A stretch of 64,000 nt of DNA from Rubricoccus sp963708165 (GTDB lineage Bacteria; Bacteroidota; Rhodothermia; Rhodothermales; Rubricoccaceae): contig OY970187.1 in assembly GCA_963708165.1 (NCBI GenBank), forward strand, positions 1,860,001 through 1,924,000, given 5' to 3'. The notes under the pieces are model-generated. The model was not told the DNA's origin, made no database searches, and saw nothing but the letters and a program-made list of their open reading frames with translations. The translations under genes were made by a program, and so were the position numbers. Below are positions 35,412-44,039 of this stretch, in pieces (positions within the stretch are counted from its first letter, which is position 1; each line of letters begins with the position of its first letter).

Positions 35412-35777
35412 TCAGGCGCTCGCGAGTGCGGCGCGAACGCTGGGGCAGATCTGCGTCTCGCTATCGGCCGAGGTGGTCCGGTCGAGAACCGTCCTGGAGT
35501 CGGCGTGGAGCAGGAGAACGAAGCCGGTCTGGCCTTCGCGCTCGCGGTGAAAGGCCACATAGCCGCCAGAGGCTGCGATTCGGGCAGCGTCTTGGCGTGC
35601 CGCGGCGTCGGTCTGGTCCAGCGTGACCGACGGCACGGCGTCGAGCGAGCGCGTGGCGGCGTTGATCTTGGGGGGCATCTCGCCAGAGGCCTCTGGCGGC
35701 ACACCTGGCGCGGTAGAGGTGGGGAGTGCCGCGAGGGCGATCAGCAGCGCCAGAGGCGCGAGGAGGAAGCGTCGCAT
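35412..35777 (-). CDS. Small secreted protein, unknown function
   Basis: 121 residues from ATG 35777. Signal MRRFLLAPLALLIALAALPT. The mature part has QTDAAARQDAARIAASGGYV and GFVLLLHADSRTVLDRTTSA; no Cys lipobox. It precedes the sigma/anti-sigma genes on the same strand by 39 bp, so it may belong to that operon. The longer frame to 36098 reads antisense to YhbY. No family recognised. Confidence 0.6.
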   Translation of the reverse strand: MRRFLLAPLALLIALAALPTSTAPGVPPEASGEMPPKINAATRSLDAVPSVTLDQTDAAARQDAARIAASGGYVAFHREREGQTGFVLLLHADSRTVLDRTTSADSETQICPSVRAALASA

Positions 35778-35881
35778 GGGTTCGGGGGCAGCCGGAGGAG
35801 GGCGCACGCGGCGCCAGCCTGCGGGCGGATAGACGCGCCCCCTCTCTGCCTGATTGCACCGGCCTCTGGCGCGTGCGGCTC

Positions 35882-35912
35882 TGGAGATGCTGGGATTCGA
35901 ACCCAGGTCCGA
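35882..35912 (-). ncRNA. Possible tRNA 3'-end fragment
   Basis: On the minus strand this reads a T-arm with a 5-bp stem (CTGGG-TTCGAAT-CCCAG) followed by CATCTCCA, which matches an acceptor 3' strand plus discriminator base as in Ser/Leu-type tRNAs. The upstream sequence offers no GGAGATG partner, D-arm or anticodon arm. It therefore looks like a 30-40 nt remnant, such as is left at an integration site, not a functional tRNA. Confidence 0.4.
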
Positions 35913-35943
35913 TCGCCACAGGCGTTCCGCATCCCTCCATCCC

Positions 35944-36255
35944 CTATCCCTCTTTCGAGCGCGGCAGCGTGATCTGCGGCGCGTCCGGGTCGGGCCGGTA
36001 GAGGACCGCGCTGCGGCCCGCGACCGCGACGACGACGGTGTTCTCGACCTGCGCGGCGAGGGCTTCGGCGGCCTCGCGCGGGCCGAGCTCGCCGCCATCG
36101 TGCACGCGCACCTTGGCGAGCTCGCGCGTGTTGAACGCCTCGCGGAGCGCGCGGACGGTCGGGACGGTCGCGCCTTCTTTGCCGAGGTGCAGGACGGGCT
36201 TGAGCGGGTGCGCGAGCTTGCGCAGGTGGGCGCGTTGCTTGGAGGTAAGGGCCAT
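35944..36255 (-). CDS. yhbY: YhbY/CRM-domain RNA-binding protein
   Basis: 103 residues from ATG 36255; the frame is open further but reads repeat sequence. LTSKQRAHLRKLAHPLKPVL, HLGKEGATVPTVRALREAF, NTRELAKVRV and the VVAVAGRSAVLYRPD strand match the CRM fold, including a GKEG-type loop (LGKEG). YhbY associates with pre-50S ribosomal subunits. Start choice rests on the family N-terminus. Confidence 0.85.
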   Translation of the reverse strand: MALTSKQRAHLRKLAHPLKPVLHLGKEGATVPTVRALREAFNTRELAKVRVHDGGELGPREAAEALAAQVENTVVVAVAGRSAVLYRPDPDAPQITLPRSKEG

Positions 36256-36394
36256 CGGTGTTTTGGAATAGATCGGGTCCAAGGTCGTGCCTCTGGCGGC
36301 TCGGAGGGAGGAAAGAGCGACGAGGAACGAGGCGGGCGGTTTGATGTGGCCTCTGGCGCCAGAGGCTTCCGGGAGATCTCGTCGTTCTGAACGC

Positions 36395-36564
36395 ACCCCC
36401 CGCTTCGCTCGCCCTCCGGTCGCGAAGCTGTTCCCCTAGAAGGGGGACAATCCAGATCTCAATCGTTCGAGCGCCAGAGGCACACCTATTCGTCTGGACC
36501 GGCCGCGGTGGGGATCGTCTCCTCGCCCGAAAGGGACAGCTTGGGGACCAAGGCGGGGGTAGCC
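36395..36564. repeat. Composite inverted-repeat element, copy 1
   Basis: Left half (36395-36451) runs CCCCCCGCTTCGCTC, GGTCGCGAAGCTG, then a small hairpin TTCCCCTAGAAGGGGGACAA. The right half (36511-36564) is a partly diverged inverse, AAAGGGACAGCTTGGGGACC to AAGGCGGGGGTAGCC. The spacer contains a repeat nonamer. It lies between yhbY and the nitrilase gene; the rest of 36256-36669 holds only nonamer repeats. Confidence 0.6.
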
Positions 36565-36669
36565 ACGCACTGTCGTAGCACCCCAACGCCTCTGGCGCCA
36601 GAGGCCCATCGTAGGCACCTTTCCCTCGGCCCATCCCGCGCGCCGCGCGCACATCCCGCATCCCTCGCC

Positions 36670-37509
36670 GTGAAACTCGCCCTCGTCCAGCAGACCGCCA
36701 CGCCCGACCTCGCCGACAACCTCGCGCGCGGCCTCGCCGCGTTCGAGCGCGCCGCCGATGCGGGCGCCGACCTCGTCGCCTTCGCCGAACTGGCCTTCCA
36801 CCCGTTCTGGCCGCAGCGCCACGCCACGCCCGAGCTTCTGGCGCACGCCGAGCCTATCGACGGACCGACGGTCACGGCCTTTTGCGAGCGCGCCGCCGCC
36901 CGAGGCGTTGTGTGCGTGCTCAACCTGTTCGAGCGGGCCTCTGGCGCCAGAGGCGAGGGCGGCAAGACGTTCGACGCGTCGCCGGTGATCGACGCGGACG
37001 GCTCGCTCCTGGGCGTGACGCGCATGATCCACATCACGGACTACGAGGCGTTCCACGAGCAGGGCTACTACGCGCCGGGCGACAACGGTCTGCCGGTGTA
37101 CGACACCGCGGCGGGCCGCATCGGCGTGTCCATTTGCTACGACCGGCATTTCCCGGAGGCCATGCGCGCGCTCGCGCTGGCGGGCGCCGAGGTGGTCATC
37201 GTGCCGCAGGCCGGGGCGGTCGGGGAGTGGCCGGATGGGCTCTACGAGGCCGAGATGCAAGTCGCATCCTTCCAGAATGGCTACTTCACCGCGCTCGTCA
37301 ACCGCGTCGGCGCGGAGGAGAAGCTGACGTTCGCGGGCGAGAGCTTCGTGACCGCGCCCGACGGCCGCGTCGTCGCGCGGGCCGCCTCTGGCGCCGACGA
37401 GATTCTGTATGCGGACGTGGACCTGGGAGCCGTCGCCGAGTCGCACGCGCACCGGCTCTTTCTCAGGCACCGCCGCCCGGAGCTGTACGCGGACTGGCTC
37501 GCGCGGTAG
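36670..37509 (+). CDS. Carbon-nitrogen hydrolase (nitrilase superfamily)
   Basis: 279 residues from GTG 36670. Catalytic triad motifs are all present: Glu in LVAFAELAFHPFW, Lys in a GVTRMIHITDYEAFHEQGYY-type loop, and Cys in GVSICYDRHFPEAMRALAL. Length and sequence resemble N-carbamoylputrescine amidase / beta-ureidopropionase. It would hydrolyse a carbamoyl-amine to amine, CO2 and ammonia. An in-gene full palindrome at about 36940 encodes the loop insert ASGARG. It is convergent with the KamA-type gene. Confidence 0.9.
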   Translation: MKLALVQQTATPDLADNLARGLAAFERAADAGADLVAFAELAFHPFWPQRHATPELLAHAEPIDGPTVTAFCERAAARGVVCVLNLFERASGARGEGGKTFDASPVIDADGSLLGVTRMIHITDYEAFHEQGYYAPGDNGLPVYDTAAGRIGVSICYDRHFPEAMRALALAGAEVVIVPQAGAVGEWPDGLYEAEMQVASFQNGYFTALVNRVGAEEKLTFAGESFVTAPDGRVVARAASGADEILYADVDLGAVAESHAHRLFLRHRRPELYADWLAR

Positions 37510-37511
37510 CT

Positions 37512-37529
37512 GCCTCTGGCGCCAGAGGC
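37512..37529. terminator. Full repeat palindrome between convergent stops
   Basis: GCCTCTGGCGCCAGAGGC lies 2 bases after the nitrilase TAG and 7 bases before the end of the convergent aminomutase gene. Confidence 0.5.
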
Positions 37530-37536
37530 TCAGGCG

Positions 37537-38736
37537 TTACACCGCCTCCGGCGCGTGCACAAACGTCGGCGCGCCCGTGGGCACCGTCCGGGCCTCTGGC
37601 GGCATGGGAATCTCAGGCAGCGGCGCCAGAGGCCGGTAGCCGCCCAGCGGGTTGGGTTCGGCCCACAGCGTTCCGCGCGTGGTGCGCATCACCACGTGGT
37701 CGCCCGCGCGGCCCAGGACGTAGTCGCGCGTGAGCGGCACCTTGCCGTCGGGCGTGTCGAGCACGTAGGACGGGACGGCGAAGCCCGACGTGTGGCCGCG
37801 GATCTCGCGCATCAGATCCATGCCCTTCTCGATGGGCGTGCGCAGGTGCGCCGTCCCGCCGATGAGCTGCGCGTGGTAGAGGTAGTACGGCCGCACGCGC
37901 AGGCCTACGAGTCCCTCGCAGAGCGCCTTGAGCGTTGCCGCGTCGTCGTTGATGCCCGCCAGAAGCACGCTCTGGTTGCCGACCGGCACGCCCGCATCCG
38001 CCAGCCGCGCACACGCACCCCCAGCCTCTGGCGTGATCTCCTTGGGGTGGTTGAAGTGCGTGTTGAGCCAGACCGGGTGGTGCTTCTGCAAGACGGCGCA
38101 CAGTGCGGGCGTGATGCGCATCGGGTTGACGACCGGCAGACGCGAGCCGATGCGGACGACCTCGACGTGAGGAATCGCCCGCAACTCGCCCAGCAGCCAG
38201 TCGATGTTTCCGTCCGAGAACACGAGCGGGTCGCCGCCGGTGAGCAGCACGTCGCGAATGGCCGGGGTGCGGCGGATGTAGGCGAGGGCCTCGCGCAGTT
38301 CATCCTTCCGCATCATGTAGTCCGCGTCGCCCACCATGCGCTTGCGCAGGCAGTAGCGGCAGTAGACCGCGCACTCGCTCGTCACGCAGAAGGCCACCTT
38401 GTCCGGGTAGTTGTGGACGAGGTTCTTAACCGGGCTGTGGCCGACTTCGTCCAGCGGATCGACCACGCCCACGATGTCGGGCTCGACCTCTGGCGCCTGC
38501 GGGACGACGTGCTGGCGGACCGGGCACTGGGGGTCGTAGGCGTCCATCAGGCTCGCGTAGTACGGCGTGATGGTCCAGCGGAAGATGCCGCGTGTGGCTT
38601 CTATCGCGTGGCGCTCGCCGTCGGTGATGCGGATGTATCGCGCGAGGCTGACTTCGTCGCTTACGCGGTGGCGCATCTGCCAGCGCCAGTCCGTCCACTC
38701 CTCCAGGGAAGCGTTGTGCTGCGGGAACGTGGTCAT
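37537..38736 (-). CDS. KamA-family radical SAM protein (lysine 2,3-aminomutase type)
   Basis: 399 residues from ATG 38736. The radical SAM motif is CAVYCRYCLRKRMVG. VLLTGGDPLVFSDGNIDWLL, RIGSRLPVVNPMRIT and a PLP-lysine region (DTPDGKVPL, the family's PGGGGK-like site) follow. KamA enzymes move the alpha-amino group of lysine to the beta carbon using SAM, PLP and an Fe-S cluster; EpmB-like members act on elongation factor P lysine. The terminal Zn-binding Cys of true KamA is not evident. The C-terminal 30 residues are repeat-encoded Pro/Ala-rich sequence. Confidence 0.85.
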   Translation of the reverse strand: MTTFPQHNASLEEWTDWRWQMRHRVSDEVSLARYIRITDGERHAIEATRGIFRWTITPYYASLMDAYDPQCPVRQHVVPQAPEVEPDIVGVVDPLDEVGHSPVKNLVHNYPDKVAFCVTSECAVYCRYCLRKRMVGDADYMMRKDELREALAYIRRTPAIRDVLLTGGDPLVFSDGNIDWLLGELRAIPHVEVVRIGSRLPVVNPMRITPALCAVLQKHHPVWLNTHFNHPKEITPEAGGACARLADAGVPVGNQSVLLAGINDDAATLKALCEGLVGLRVRPYYLYHAQLIGGTAHLRTPIEKGMDLMREIRGHTSGFAVPSYVLDTPDGKVPLTRDYVLGRAGDHVVMRTTRGTLWAEPNPLGGYRPLAPLPEIPMPPEARTVPTGAPTFVHAPEAV

Positions 38737-38896
38737 GCCTCTGGCGGAGCGGAAGGGATGCGGGGTGCAGAGGGATGGAGGGATGCGGTTTCGCTCCCGC
38801 CAGAGGCCGCCCTGGGTAGAGAGATGTCGGACACCCCGACGATTATGCGCGTGGCCTCTGGCGCCAGAGGCTCTCGGAGGGGATGTGCTGGTGCCA

Positions 38897-39133
38897 TTAC
38901 TCGCCGTCCGGGCGCTGGACGTATGGGTACCGGCGGAACTGCTTGAGGACGGCTTTCTCGCGCGTCGTCTCGAACGTCTCGCCGCACTGGCCGCACTTAA
39001 ACACGATCTGCCGCGGCGTGCCGCTGGCGCCGTTGAGCAGTGCAAACCATCCGCCGCCGCCGTAGCTCAGCGAGGCGCGCGCCCAGTGGTGATAGCGGTC
39101 GTGGCCGCAGGAGCAGGTCGGTCGGGTCGCCAT
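38897..39133 (-). CDS. Small zinc-ribbon-like protein
   Basis: 78 residues from ATG 39133. CSCGHDRYHHW near the start and KCGQCGETF with a later basic segment form a split Cys4-type ribbon. The rest has Gly-rich and aromatic residues (YGGGGWFALLNG). Such small rubredoxin-like proteins bind zinc; the role is unknown. The frame extends to 39388 but would overlap the YihY gene's 3' end. Confidence 0.6.
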   Translation of the reverse strand: MATRPTCSCGHDRYHHWARASLSYGGGGWFALLNGASGTPRQIVFKCGQCGETFETTREKAVLKQFRRYPYVQRPDGE

Positions 39134-39215
39134 GGGGGGCGCGAGAGGGCGAAAGCAGATTCTACCGCCAGAGGGCCTCTGGCGTGCGCGCGCGGGAGAT
39201 TCCCGCGCCAGAGGC

Positions 39216-40238
39216 TCAGTCGGTCTGCCCGGAGTACGGCGCCGGGTCGCGCGGGGCACCGACCGGATGCGCCACGGTGGGCAGCGGCGCCTCGGGCGCG
39301 TGCGCGCCGTCGCCCGACGTGCGCGGGTCCTCGGGCGTGGGCTCCGTCCCGCCGTCATCGCCGCCGGGCGGGTCGGGCTCGATGCCATCGCCCATGCGCT
39401 CCGCCCAGGCCTGCGTGAACTCCGCGCCGACGAGCACGATCAGCGATGAGTAGTAGATCCAGATCAGCAGGAGCGCCAGCGATCCCGCGGCGCCGAACGC
39501 CGAGCCGGGACTCGACATGCCGAGGTAGAGCCCGATCAGCGTCTTGCCAAGCGTAAACAAGACGGCGGTCACGAACCCACCCACCCACACATCGCGCCAC
39601 GAGATCTCGGCGTCGGGCAGGTAGCGGAACATGAGGGTAAAGAGCAGCCCGATCACGCCGATAGACACCACTACGTTGAGGACCTGCATCAGCACGCCTC
39701 CCAGTCCACCCGGCACAATACCGCTGGCGGCCTCGCCCAGCGCGGCCAGCACGGCGCTCAGCGCGAGCGAGACGAGAAGCAGAAACGCGATCGTCAGCAC
39801 CATCCCGAACGAGAGCAGCCGCTTGACGAGAACCGCCATGATGCCTCCACCCTCCGAGGCCTTCTCCACCTCCCATGCGCGGTTGAGCGACTTCTGAAGC
39901 TGTCCGAACGCGCCAGAGGCTCCGAAGAGCAGCGCCGCCAGCCCGGCGATCTTCGAGCCGATCCCGTCTCCGAGCGAACTCGCGTTCTCGATCATCGTGC
40001 CGATCGACTTCTCACCGTTGGGACCGATCAAATCGCCGATCTGCTTCACGAGCGCCTCTTGCACGGTCTCGACGCCGAAGATGGCGCCCGCGATGCCGAG
40101 GATGACCACCAGCAGCGGCGGAAGCGAGAACACGGTGTAGTACGCGATGGCCGCGCTCATGCTCGGCACATCGTCATCCATCACCTCGGAGACGGTTTTC
40201 TTGAGGACGGAGGTGATGTCTTTGGCGGTCAGCTTCAC
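39216..40238 (-). CDS. YihY/BrkB-family membrane protein
   Basis: 340 residues. DDDVPSMSAAIAYYTVFSLP, a GASGAFGQLQKSLNRAWEVE motif and about six membrane segments to residue 285 (ending LALLLIWIYYSSLIVLVGAE) define the YihY family, wrongly named RNase BN in older annotations. The C-terminal tail (about 290-340) is Pro/Gly/Asp-rich and looks disordered. Function in the inner membrane is unknown, with transport proposed. It is divergent from the Smr gene. Confidence 0.85.
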   Translation of the reverse strand: MKLTAKDITSVLKKTVSEVMDDDVPSMSAAIAYYTVFSLPPLLVVILGIAGAIFGVETVQEALVKQIGDLIGPNGEKSIGTMIENASSLGDGIGSKIAGLAALLFGASGAFGQLQKSLNRAWEVEKASEGGGIMAVLVKRLLSFGMVLTIAFLLLVSLALSAVLAALGEAASGIVPGGLGGVLMQVLNVVVSIGVIGLLFTLMFRYLPDAEISWRDVWVGGFVTAVLFTLGKTLIGLYLGMSSPGSAFGAAGSLALLLIWIYYSSLIVLVGAEFTQAWAERMGDGIEPDPPGGDDGGTEPTPEDPRTSGDGAHAPEAPLPTVAHPVGAPRDPAPYSGQTD

Positions 40239-40300
40239 GAAAGGCAGGGGAGGGGGAGGGGTAGAATGCGCGCCCCGCCTTCCAGGTTGCCCCTCGCACC

Positions 40301-40633
40301 ATGCTCCGCCGCCCCACCCTCACCGACGACGGCCGCGCCGTCACGCTGGACCTCCACGGCGCCCGCATCGCCGAGGCCGAGCACCTCGCGCGCCGCGCTG
40401 CGCAAGAGGCCTCTGGCGCGGGCCGCAGCACGCTCCGCATCGTCCACGGCGCGAGCACGACCGATTGGGACGGCGGCAACCGGACCGTCAAAACCGCCCT
40501 TCTCGATCTGCTCGACAGCGGCGCCCTCGACGCCTGGGTGGCGAGCGAGCATTTGACCGAGGGCGCGATGCTGCTCGGCTTGAGCCTTTCCGGCACCGCA
40601 GACCGCCGCCGCCTCACGATCTCGGATCTGTAG
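40301..40633 (+). CDS. Smr-domain protein
   Basis: 110 residues. VTLDLHGARIAEAEHLARRA is the Smr start (LDLHG). RIVHGASTTDWDGGNRTVKT corresponds to the H-G-x-G-like turn, and a short C-terminal strand follows. Small stand-alone Smr domains nick or bind nucleic acids in MutS2 and related proteins; activity here is inference. A repeat half-site encodes EASGA in the first loop. Confidence 0.8.
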   Translation: MLRRPTLTDDGRAVTLDLHGARIAEAEHLARRAAQEASGAGRSTLRIVHGASTTDWDGGNRTVKTALLDLLDSGALDAWVASEHLTEGAMLLGLSLSGTADRRRLTISDL

Positions 40634-40678
40634 CCTCTGGCGACAGAGGCCTCGGGGCGCCGTGCTTGGCTGGGAGAA

Positions 40679-40864
40679 CCCCCCGCTTTGCTCCCCTACG
40701 GTCTCAAAGCTGTCCCCCTTGTCAAAGGGGACAATTCACACCGCAACCTGCCCAGAGAGCGGACGCGAACCTCTGGCGTCCGAGAGATTCGAGATCTGGA
40801 TTGTCCCCCTCGTTGAGGGGGACAGCTTCGCGACCAACGGGAGAGCGAAGCGGGGGGTAGCCAC
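40679..40864. repeat. Composite inverted-repeat element, copy 2 (best preserved)
   Basis: Left half: CCCCCCGCTTTGCTCCCC, GGTCTCAAAGCTG, TCCCCCTTGTCAAAGGGGAC, ending near 40737. The right half (from about 40800) is the inverse: ATTGTCCCCCTCGTTGAGGG, GGACAGCTTCGCGACC, GAGCGAAGCGGGGGGTAG. The roughly 60-base spacer has a repeat nonamer beside CGAGATCTGG, a string also seen in copy 1. It fills 40634-40976 with no gene. Confidence 0.7.
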
Positions 40865-40976
40865 GCTCCACCGCGATGCCCCGGCGCCTCTGGCGCCAGA
40901 GACTCGCCCGTGACAGCTTTCGCCCAGATTCACCGCCAGAGGCCCGATCTTGCCGCCTCCCATCCCTCCACCCCGC

Positions 40977-41687
40977 ATGGCTCCCCGCATCGGCATCACT
41001 ACCTCGCTCAACCGCACCGAGCGCGGCGACCTGGAACAGCGCCTCGACCTCCGCTACGTCCACGCCGTCGAGCGCGCGGGTGGCCTCCCGCTCATCGTGC
41101 CGATGCTGGACACGCCAGAGGCCGCGGAAGGCTTCGCCGCGCTTCTCGATGGGCTCGTCGTCACGGGCGGCCCGGCGGTCACGGATGGACTCGTGGGCGC
41201 GCTTCCGGACGACATCAGCGAGACCGAACCGCTGCGCGTCGCAAGCGACACGCGACTTCTCTCGCTCTTTCTGGAGGCGCGGCGGCCCGCGCTCGGCATC
41301 TGCTACGGGATGCAGCTCGCGAGCGCGCTCCGCGGCGGGACGATCTACGCCGACGTGGAGCGCGACGTGGAAGGCACCGCCACGCACAGCCGGGGACGCG
41401 GCGGCAGCACGCACCCGGCCCGCGTCCACCGCGGCACACGCCTCTGGCGCCTGACAGAGACAGAGACGCTCGACATCAACACGCGCCACGTGCAAGCGCT
41501 CGCCCAACCGGGAGACGGCCTGGTGGTGAGCGCGACGGCGCCTGACGGCGTCATCGAGGCCATCGAAACCGAGGATGGCGCGTTTGTAGGGGTGCAGTTC
41601 CACCCCGAGGCCATGAGCCCGCCGCTGGACGCGCTCTTTCGAGACCTCGTGGACCGCGCGCGCGCCGCACAATCTCCCTCGCGCTAG
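40977..41687 (+). CDS. Class I glutamine amidotransferase-like hydrolase (PuuD-like)
   Basis: 236 residues from ATG 40977. GIGITT-type start (APRIGITTSLNRTE), then LDGLVVTGG and the nucleophile in ALGICYGMQLAS. DINTRHVQALA and VGVQFHPEAMSP carry the catalytic His and Glu. The sequence best fits gamma-glutamyl-GABA hydrolase/peptidase C26, which frees amine products from gamma-glutamyl conjugates. Exact substrate unproven. Confidence 0.85.
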   Translation: MAPRIGITTSLNRTERGDLEQRLDLRYVHAVERAGGLPLIVPMLDTPEAAEGFAALLDGLVVTGGPAVTDGLVGALPDDISETEPLRVASDTRLLSLFLEARRPALGICYGMQLASALRGGTIYADVERDVEGTATHSRGRGGSTHPARVHRGTRLWRLTETETLDINTRHVQALAQPGDGLVVSATAPDGVIEAIETEDGAFVGVQFHPEAMSPPLDALFRDLVDRARAAQSPSR

Positions 41688-41790
41688 CGTTCCCGGACCG
41701 ATTCTTGCCGTATTGTCGGCGCCGTGCGGCTCTCTTCTCGGACCCACGGCCGTCCCCGAGCGTATCCCACGCTAACGCCTTCCCGACACC

Positions 41791-43710
41791 ATGAGCGATC
41801 CCGATATCCCGTCCCGCCCCGACGGCGAGCGCCCCCGATTCCTTCCCGCGCTGGACTACATCCCAGACGAGATGCAGGAGGACGCACCCATCGGCGATCC
41901 CGAGGACGACACGTCCCCGCAGGGCCAGCGCGGCCGAGACCGCTTCCGCTCCGGCCTGCGCGTGCCTCTGGCGGCGCTCGGGTTTCTCGGCGCCGTGGCT
42001 CTCGTGGGTCTGCTCATCGCCAGAGGCGACGTGTCGGCGCAGAAGGCGCCCGATGCTCCGGCGTCAGCCGCGGCCTCTGGCGTGTCGCCGATTCCTGCAG
42101 GCGAGGCCTACTCGTTCAAGCAACTCGACATCCACCCGGACCGGATGCACGGCCAGTACTTCGCCGGCGCGTTTCTGACCAGCGGTACGCCAGAGGCGGG
42201 CGGCGAGGGCGACATGATGTCGGACTTCCGCTGGCGTCTGGAGATGTTTCGCAAGGCGTACGGCGTCGACGACAACTTTACCATCCGCGCCTACGACGGC
42301 CGGACCGGCCGCGAACTGGACTCGGTCACGCTGACGGGCCTCCGCAACGCCTACCGCGCCTCCGGCAGCGTCAACTGGGACGAGGTCAACCGTGCCCGCC
42401 GCAGTGCCACGACCGAGCTTCGTAAGAAATGGCAGGCCGCTGGCATCCCGCGCAAAGACATCACGATCCGCTGGGGCTACAAAGACAATTCGCTCGAAGC
42501 CCGCGGTCGCGACGATCACTTCGTGGAGTACGAGGCACAGCTCGCGCGACGTCTGGGCCTGAGCCTGCTCACGACCGAGATCGGCACCGTCGAGACGTTC
42601 AACCAGGACCACCTCATCTCCAGTGCGGGCGCCCGCTCGCGCTACCAGATGATGCCGGACATCCTGAGCATGTTCAACGTCGAGCGCTACAACGTGCCTC
42701 TGGCGGGCGGCGGCAGCGTCGCCGTGGCCGAGGAACTGCACCCGCTGCTCTCGATGGAGCCTGCGCTGATGCTCGTCCGCGCGTATTCCAACGCTGTCGG
42801 CCACGAGCTGCCCGGCATCTCGGCGTACCACGCGGGCGTCGCGAACATCCACAAGCTCTACCGCGAGTACCTCCGCGCCAACCCGCTGGCGGTGCGCTCC
42901 AACCTCCACGTCTCGGACGCCTACATGTGGGGCATCACCGACGGCTTTGAGAAAGTGGACGCGGTTTCCAGCTTTGGCCCGCATTCGCGCATCTATGTGC
43001 TCAAGGCCTACGGCGCCCTTCGCGCGACCGAGACCCAGGTCATCGAGCCGGGCGTGACCGCGCGCGTCGAGCGCGTGCAGATCCGCCCCGGTGAGAGCGT
43101 GACGTTGGAGCGCATCCTGAGCGCGCTCGAATCCGTCGACGGACGCCTGAACTGGAGCTACGCCGACGGCGACAGCCCGTACGAGCGCTTCCGCCAACTC
43201 AACCCGCACATCAAGCTGCCCATGGCGCCCGGAGCCTCTGGCGTTCCCGCCAGAGGCAACCTCGTGCTGAGCGCCGCCGCGGGCGACGAGCCCATCCGCT
43301 TTTTCCTGCCCGCAGGTGCCGTAGACGCGATGAAGCGCACCGGGCTGGACGTGATCGGCGAGTTCACCTCGTTCGACGAGGATACGTTCGTACTCGACCC
43401 GAGCGAGATCACGCCGACCGACCGCGAGTACGCGGCGCTGGTGGAGGACATCGGGCAGTTCGGCTTCACGCGCACCAACAAGGCGCGCCTGGAGACGCTG
43501 TACAGCAGCATGCGCGCCCTCGCGCGGCAGAACCCGGACAGCCGTTACCGCCAGACGCAGTCCAAGATCATCGGCATCCACCGGATGTTCTGGCGCACCG
43601 ACGCGTTCGAGAGCCTGCTCAGCACGCGCGAGAACCTGCTCTCTATCAACCCGCTGGACCTGCGCAACGACAGCCTCGCGAGCGGCCCGCTGCCCGCGCC
43701 CATCTTCTAG
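41791..43710 (+). CDS. Large exported membrane-anchored protein with SLT-like segment
   Basis: 639 residues. An acidic cytoplasmic N-terminus is followed by one membrane helix (about 57-78). The middle (about 255-370) has SSAGARSRYQMMPDILSMF and GISAYHAGVANIHKLYREYL, which resemble the SSAGARGLMQ and YNAG motifs of SLT lytic transglycosylases. A catalytic Glu before SSAG is not obvious, so activity is doubtful. The C-terminal half (about 430-600) contains LysM-like or beta-rich segments without clear motifs. Probably a periplasmic cell-wall protein. Confidence 0.6.
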   Translation: MSDPDIPSRPDGERPRFLPALDYIPDEMQEDAPIGDPEDDTSPQGQRGRDRFRSGLRVPLAALGFLGAVALVGLLIARGDVSAQKAPDAPASAAASGVSPIPAGEAYSFKQLDIHPDRMHGQYFAGAFLTSGTPEAGGEGDMMSDFRWRLEMFRKAYGVDDNFTIRAYDGRTGRELDSVTLTGLRNAYRASGSVNWDEVNRARRSATTELRKKWQAAGIPRKDITIRWGYKDNSLEARGRDDHFVEYEAQLARRLGLSLLTTEIGTVETFNQDHLISSAGARSRYQMMPDILSMFNVERYNVPLAGGGSVAVAEELHPLLSMEPALMLVRAYSNAVGHELPGISAYHAGVANIHKLYREYLRANPLAVRSNLHVSDAYMWGITDGFEKVDAVSSFGPHSRIYVLKAYGALRATETQVIEPGVTARVERVQIRPGESVTLERILSALESVDGRLNWSYADGDSPYERFRQLNPHIKLPMAPGASGVPARGNLVLSAAAGDEPIRFFLPAGAVDAMKRTGLDVIGEFTSFDEDTFVLDPSEITPTDREYAALVEDIGQFGFTRTNKARLETLYSSMRALARQNPDSRYRQTQSKIIGIHRMFWRTDAFESLLSTRENLLSINPLDLRNDSLASGPLPAPIF

Positions 43711-43847
43711 ACCGGCCTCCTCCTCTGGCGCCAGAAGCCACGTCGTGCCGCCCCCGTCAGCCTCTGGCGGGGGCGGCGTCGGTTTCGCCAGAGGCCTCTG
43801 GCGTAGACGGACCTTACCTAGCGCCCGCTATCGTGCCTGCTTCCCGG

Positions 43848-44039
43848 ATGGACAAGACCGCCTTTGCCGTCGTGCAGTCGCACGAGAGCGCTGCCGAGGC
43901 CGACCGTCAGTTCTGGTGGAGCCGGTCTCCAGCGGAGCGCGTCGCAACGGTCCAGATCCTCCGCCGACGATGCTATGGAGACGCGGCTGACGCCAGACTT
44001 CAGCGAGTTCTTGAGATTGCTCGCCGAGAATCACGTTGA
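43848..44039 (+). CDS. Small helical partner of the downstream nucleotidyltransferase
   Basis: 63 residues from ATG 43848. AVVQSHESAAEADRQFWWSR and SPAERVATVQILRRRCYGD match the pattern of short proteins encoded next to MNT-fold nucleotidyltransferases in putative toxin-antitoxin-like modules. It overlaps the next gene by 65 bases in another frame, showing tight coupling. CGCCAGAGGCCTCTGGCG lies about 50 bp upstream. Its role is inferred only from the pair. Confidence 0.65.
   Translation: MDKTAFAVVQSHESAAEADRQFWWSRSPAERVATVQILRRRCYGDAADARLQRVLEIARRESR

Noticed and set aside
35882..35912. Intact tRNA gene
   Set aside because: Only the T-arm and 3' acceptor strand fit. No D-arm, anticodon arm or 5' partner is present.
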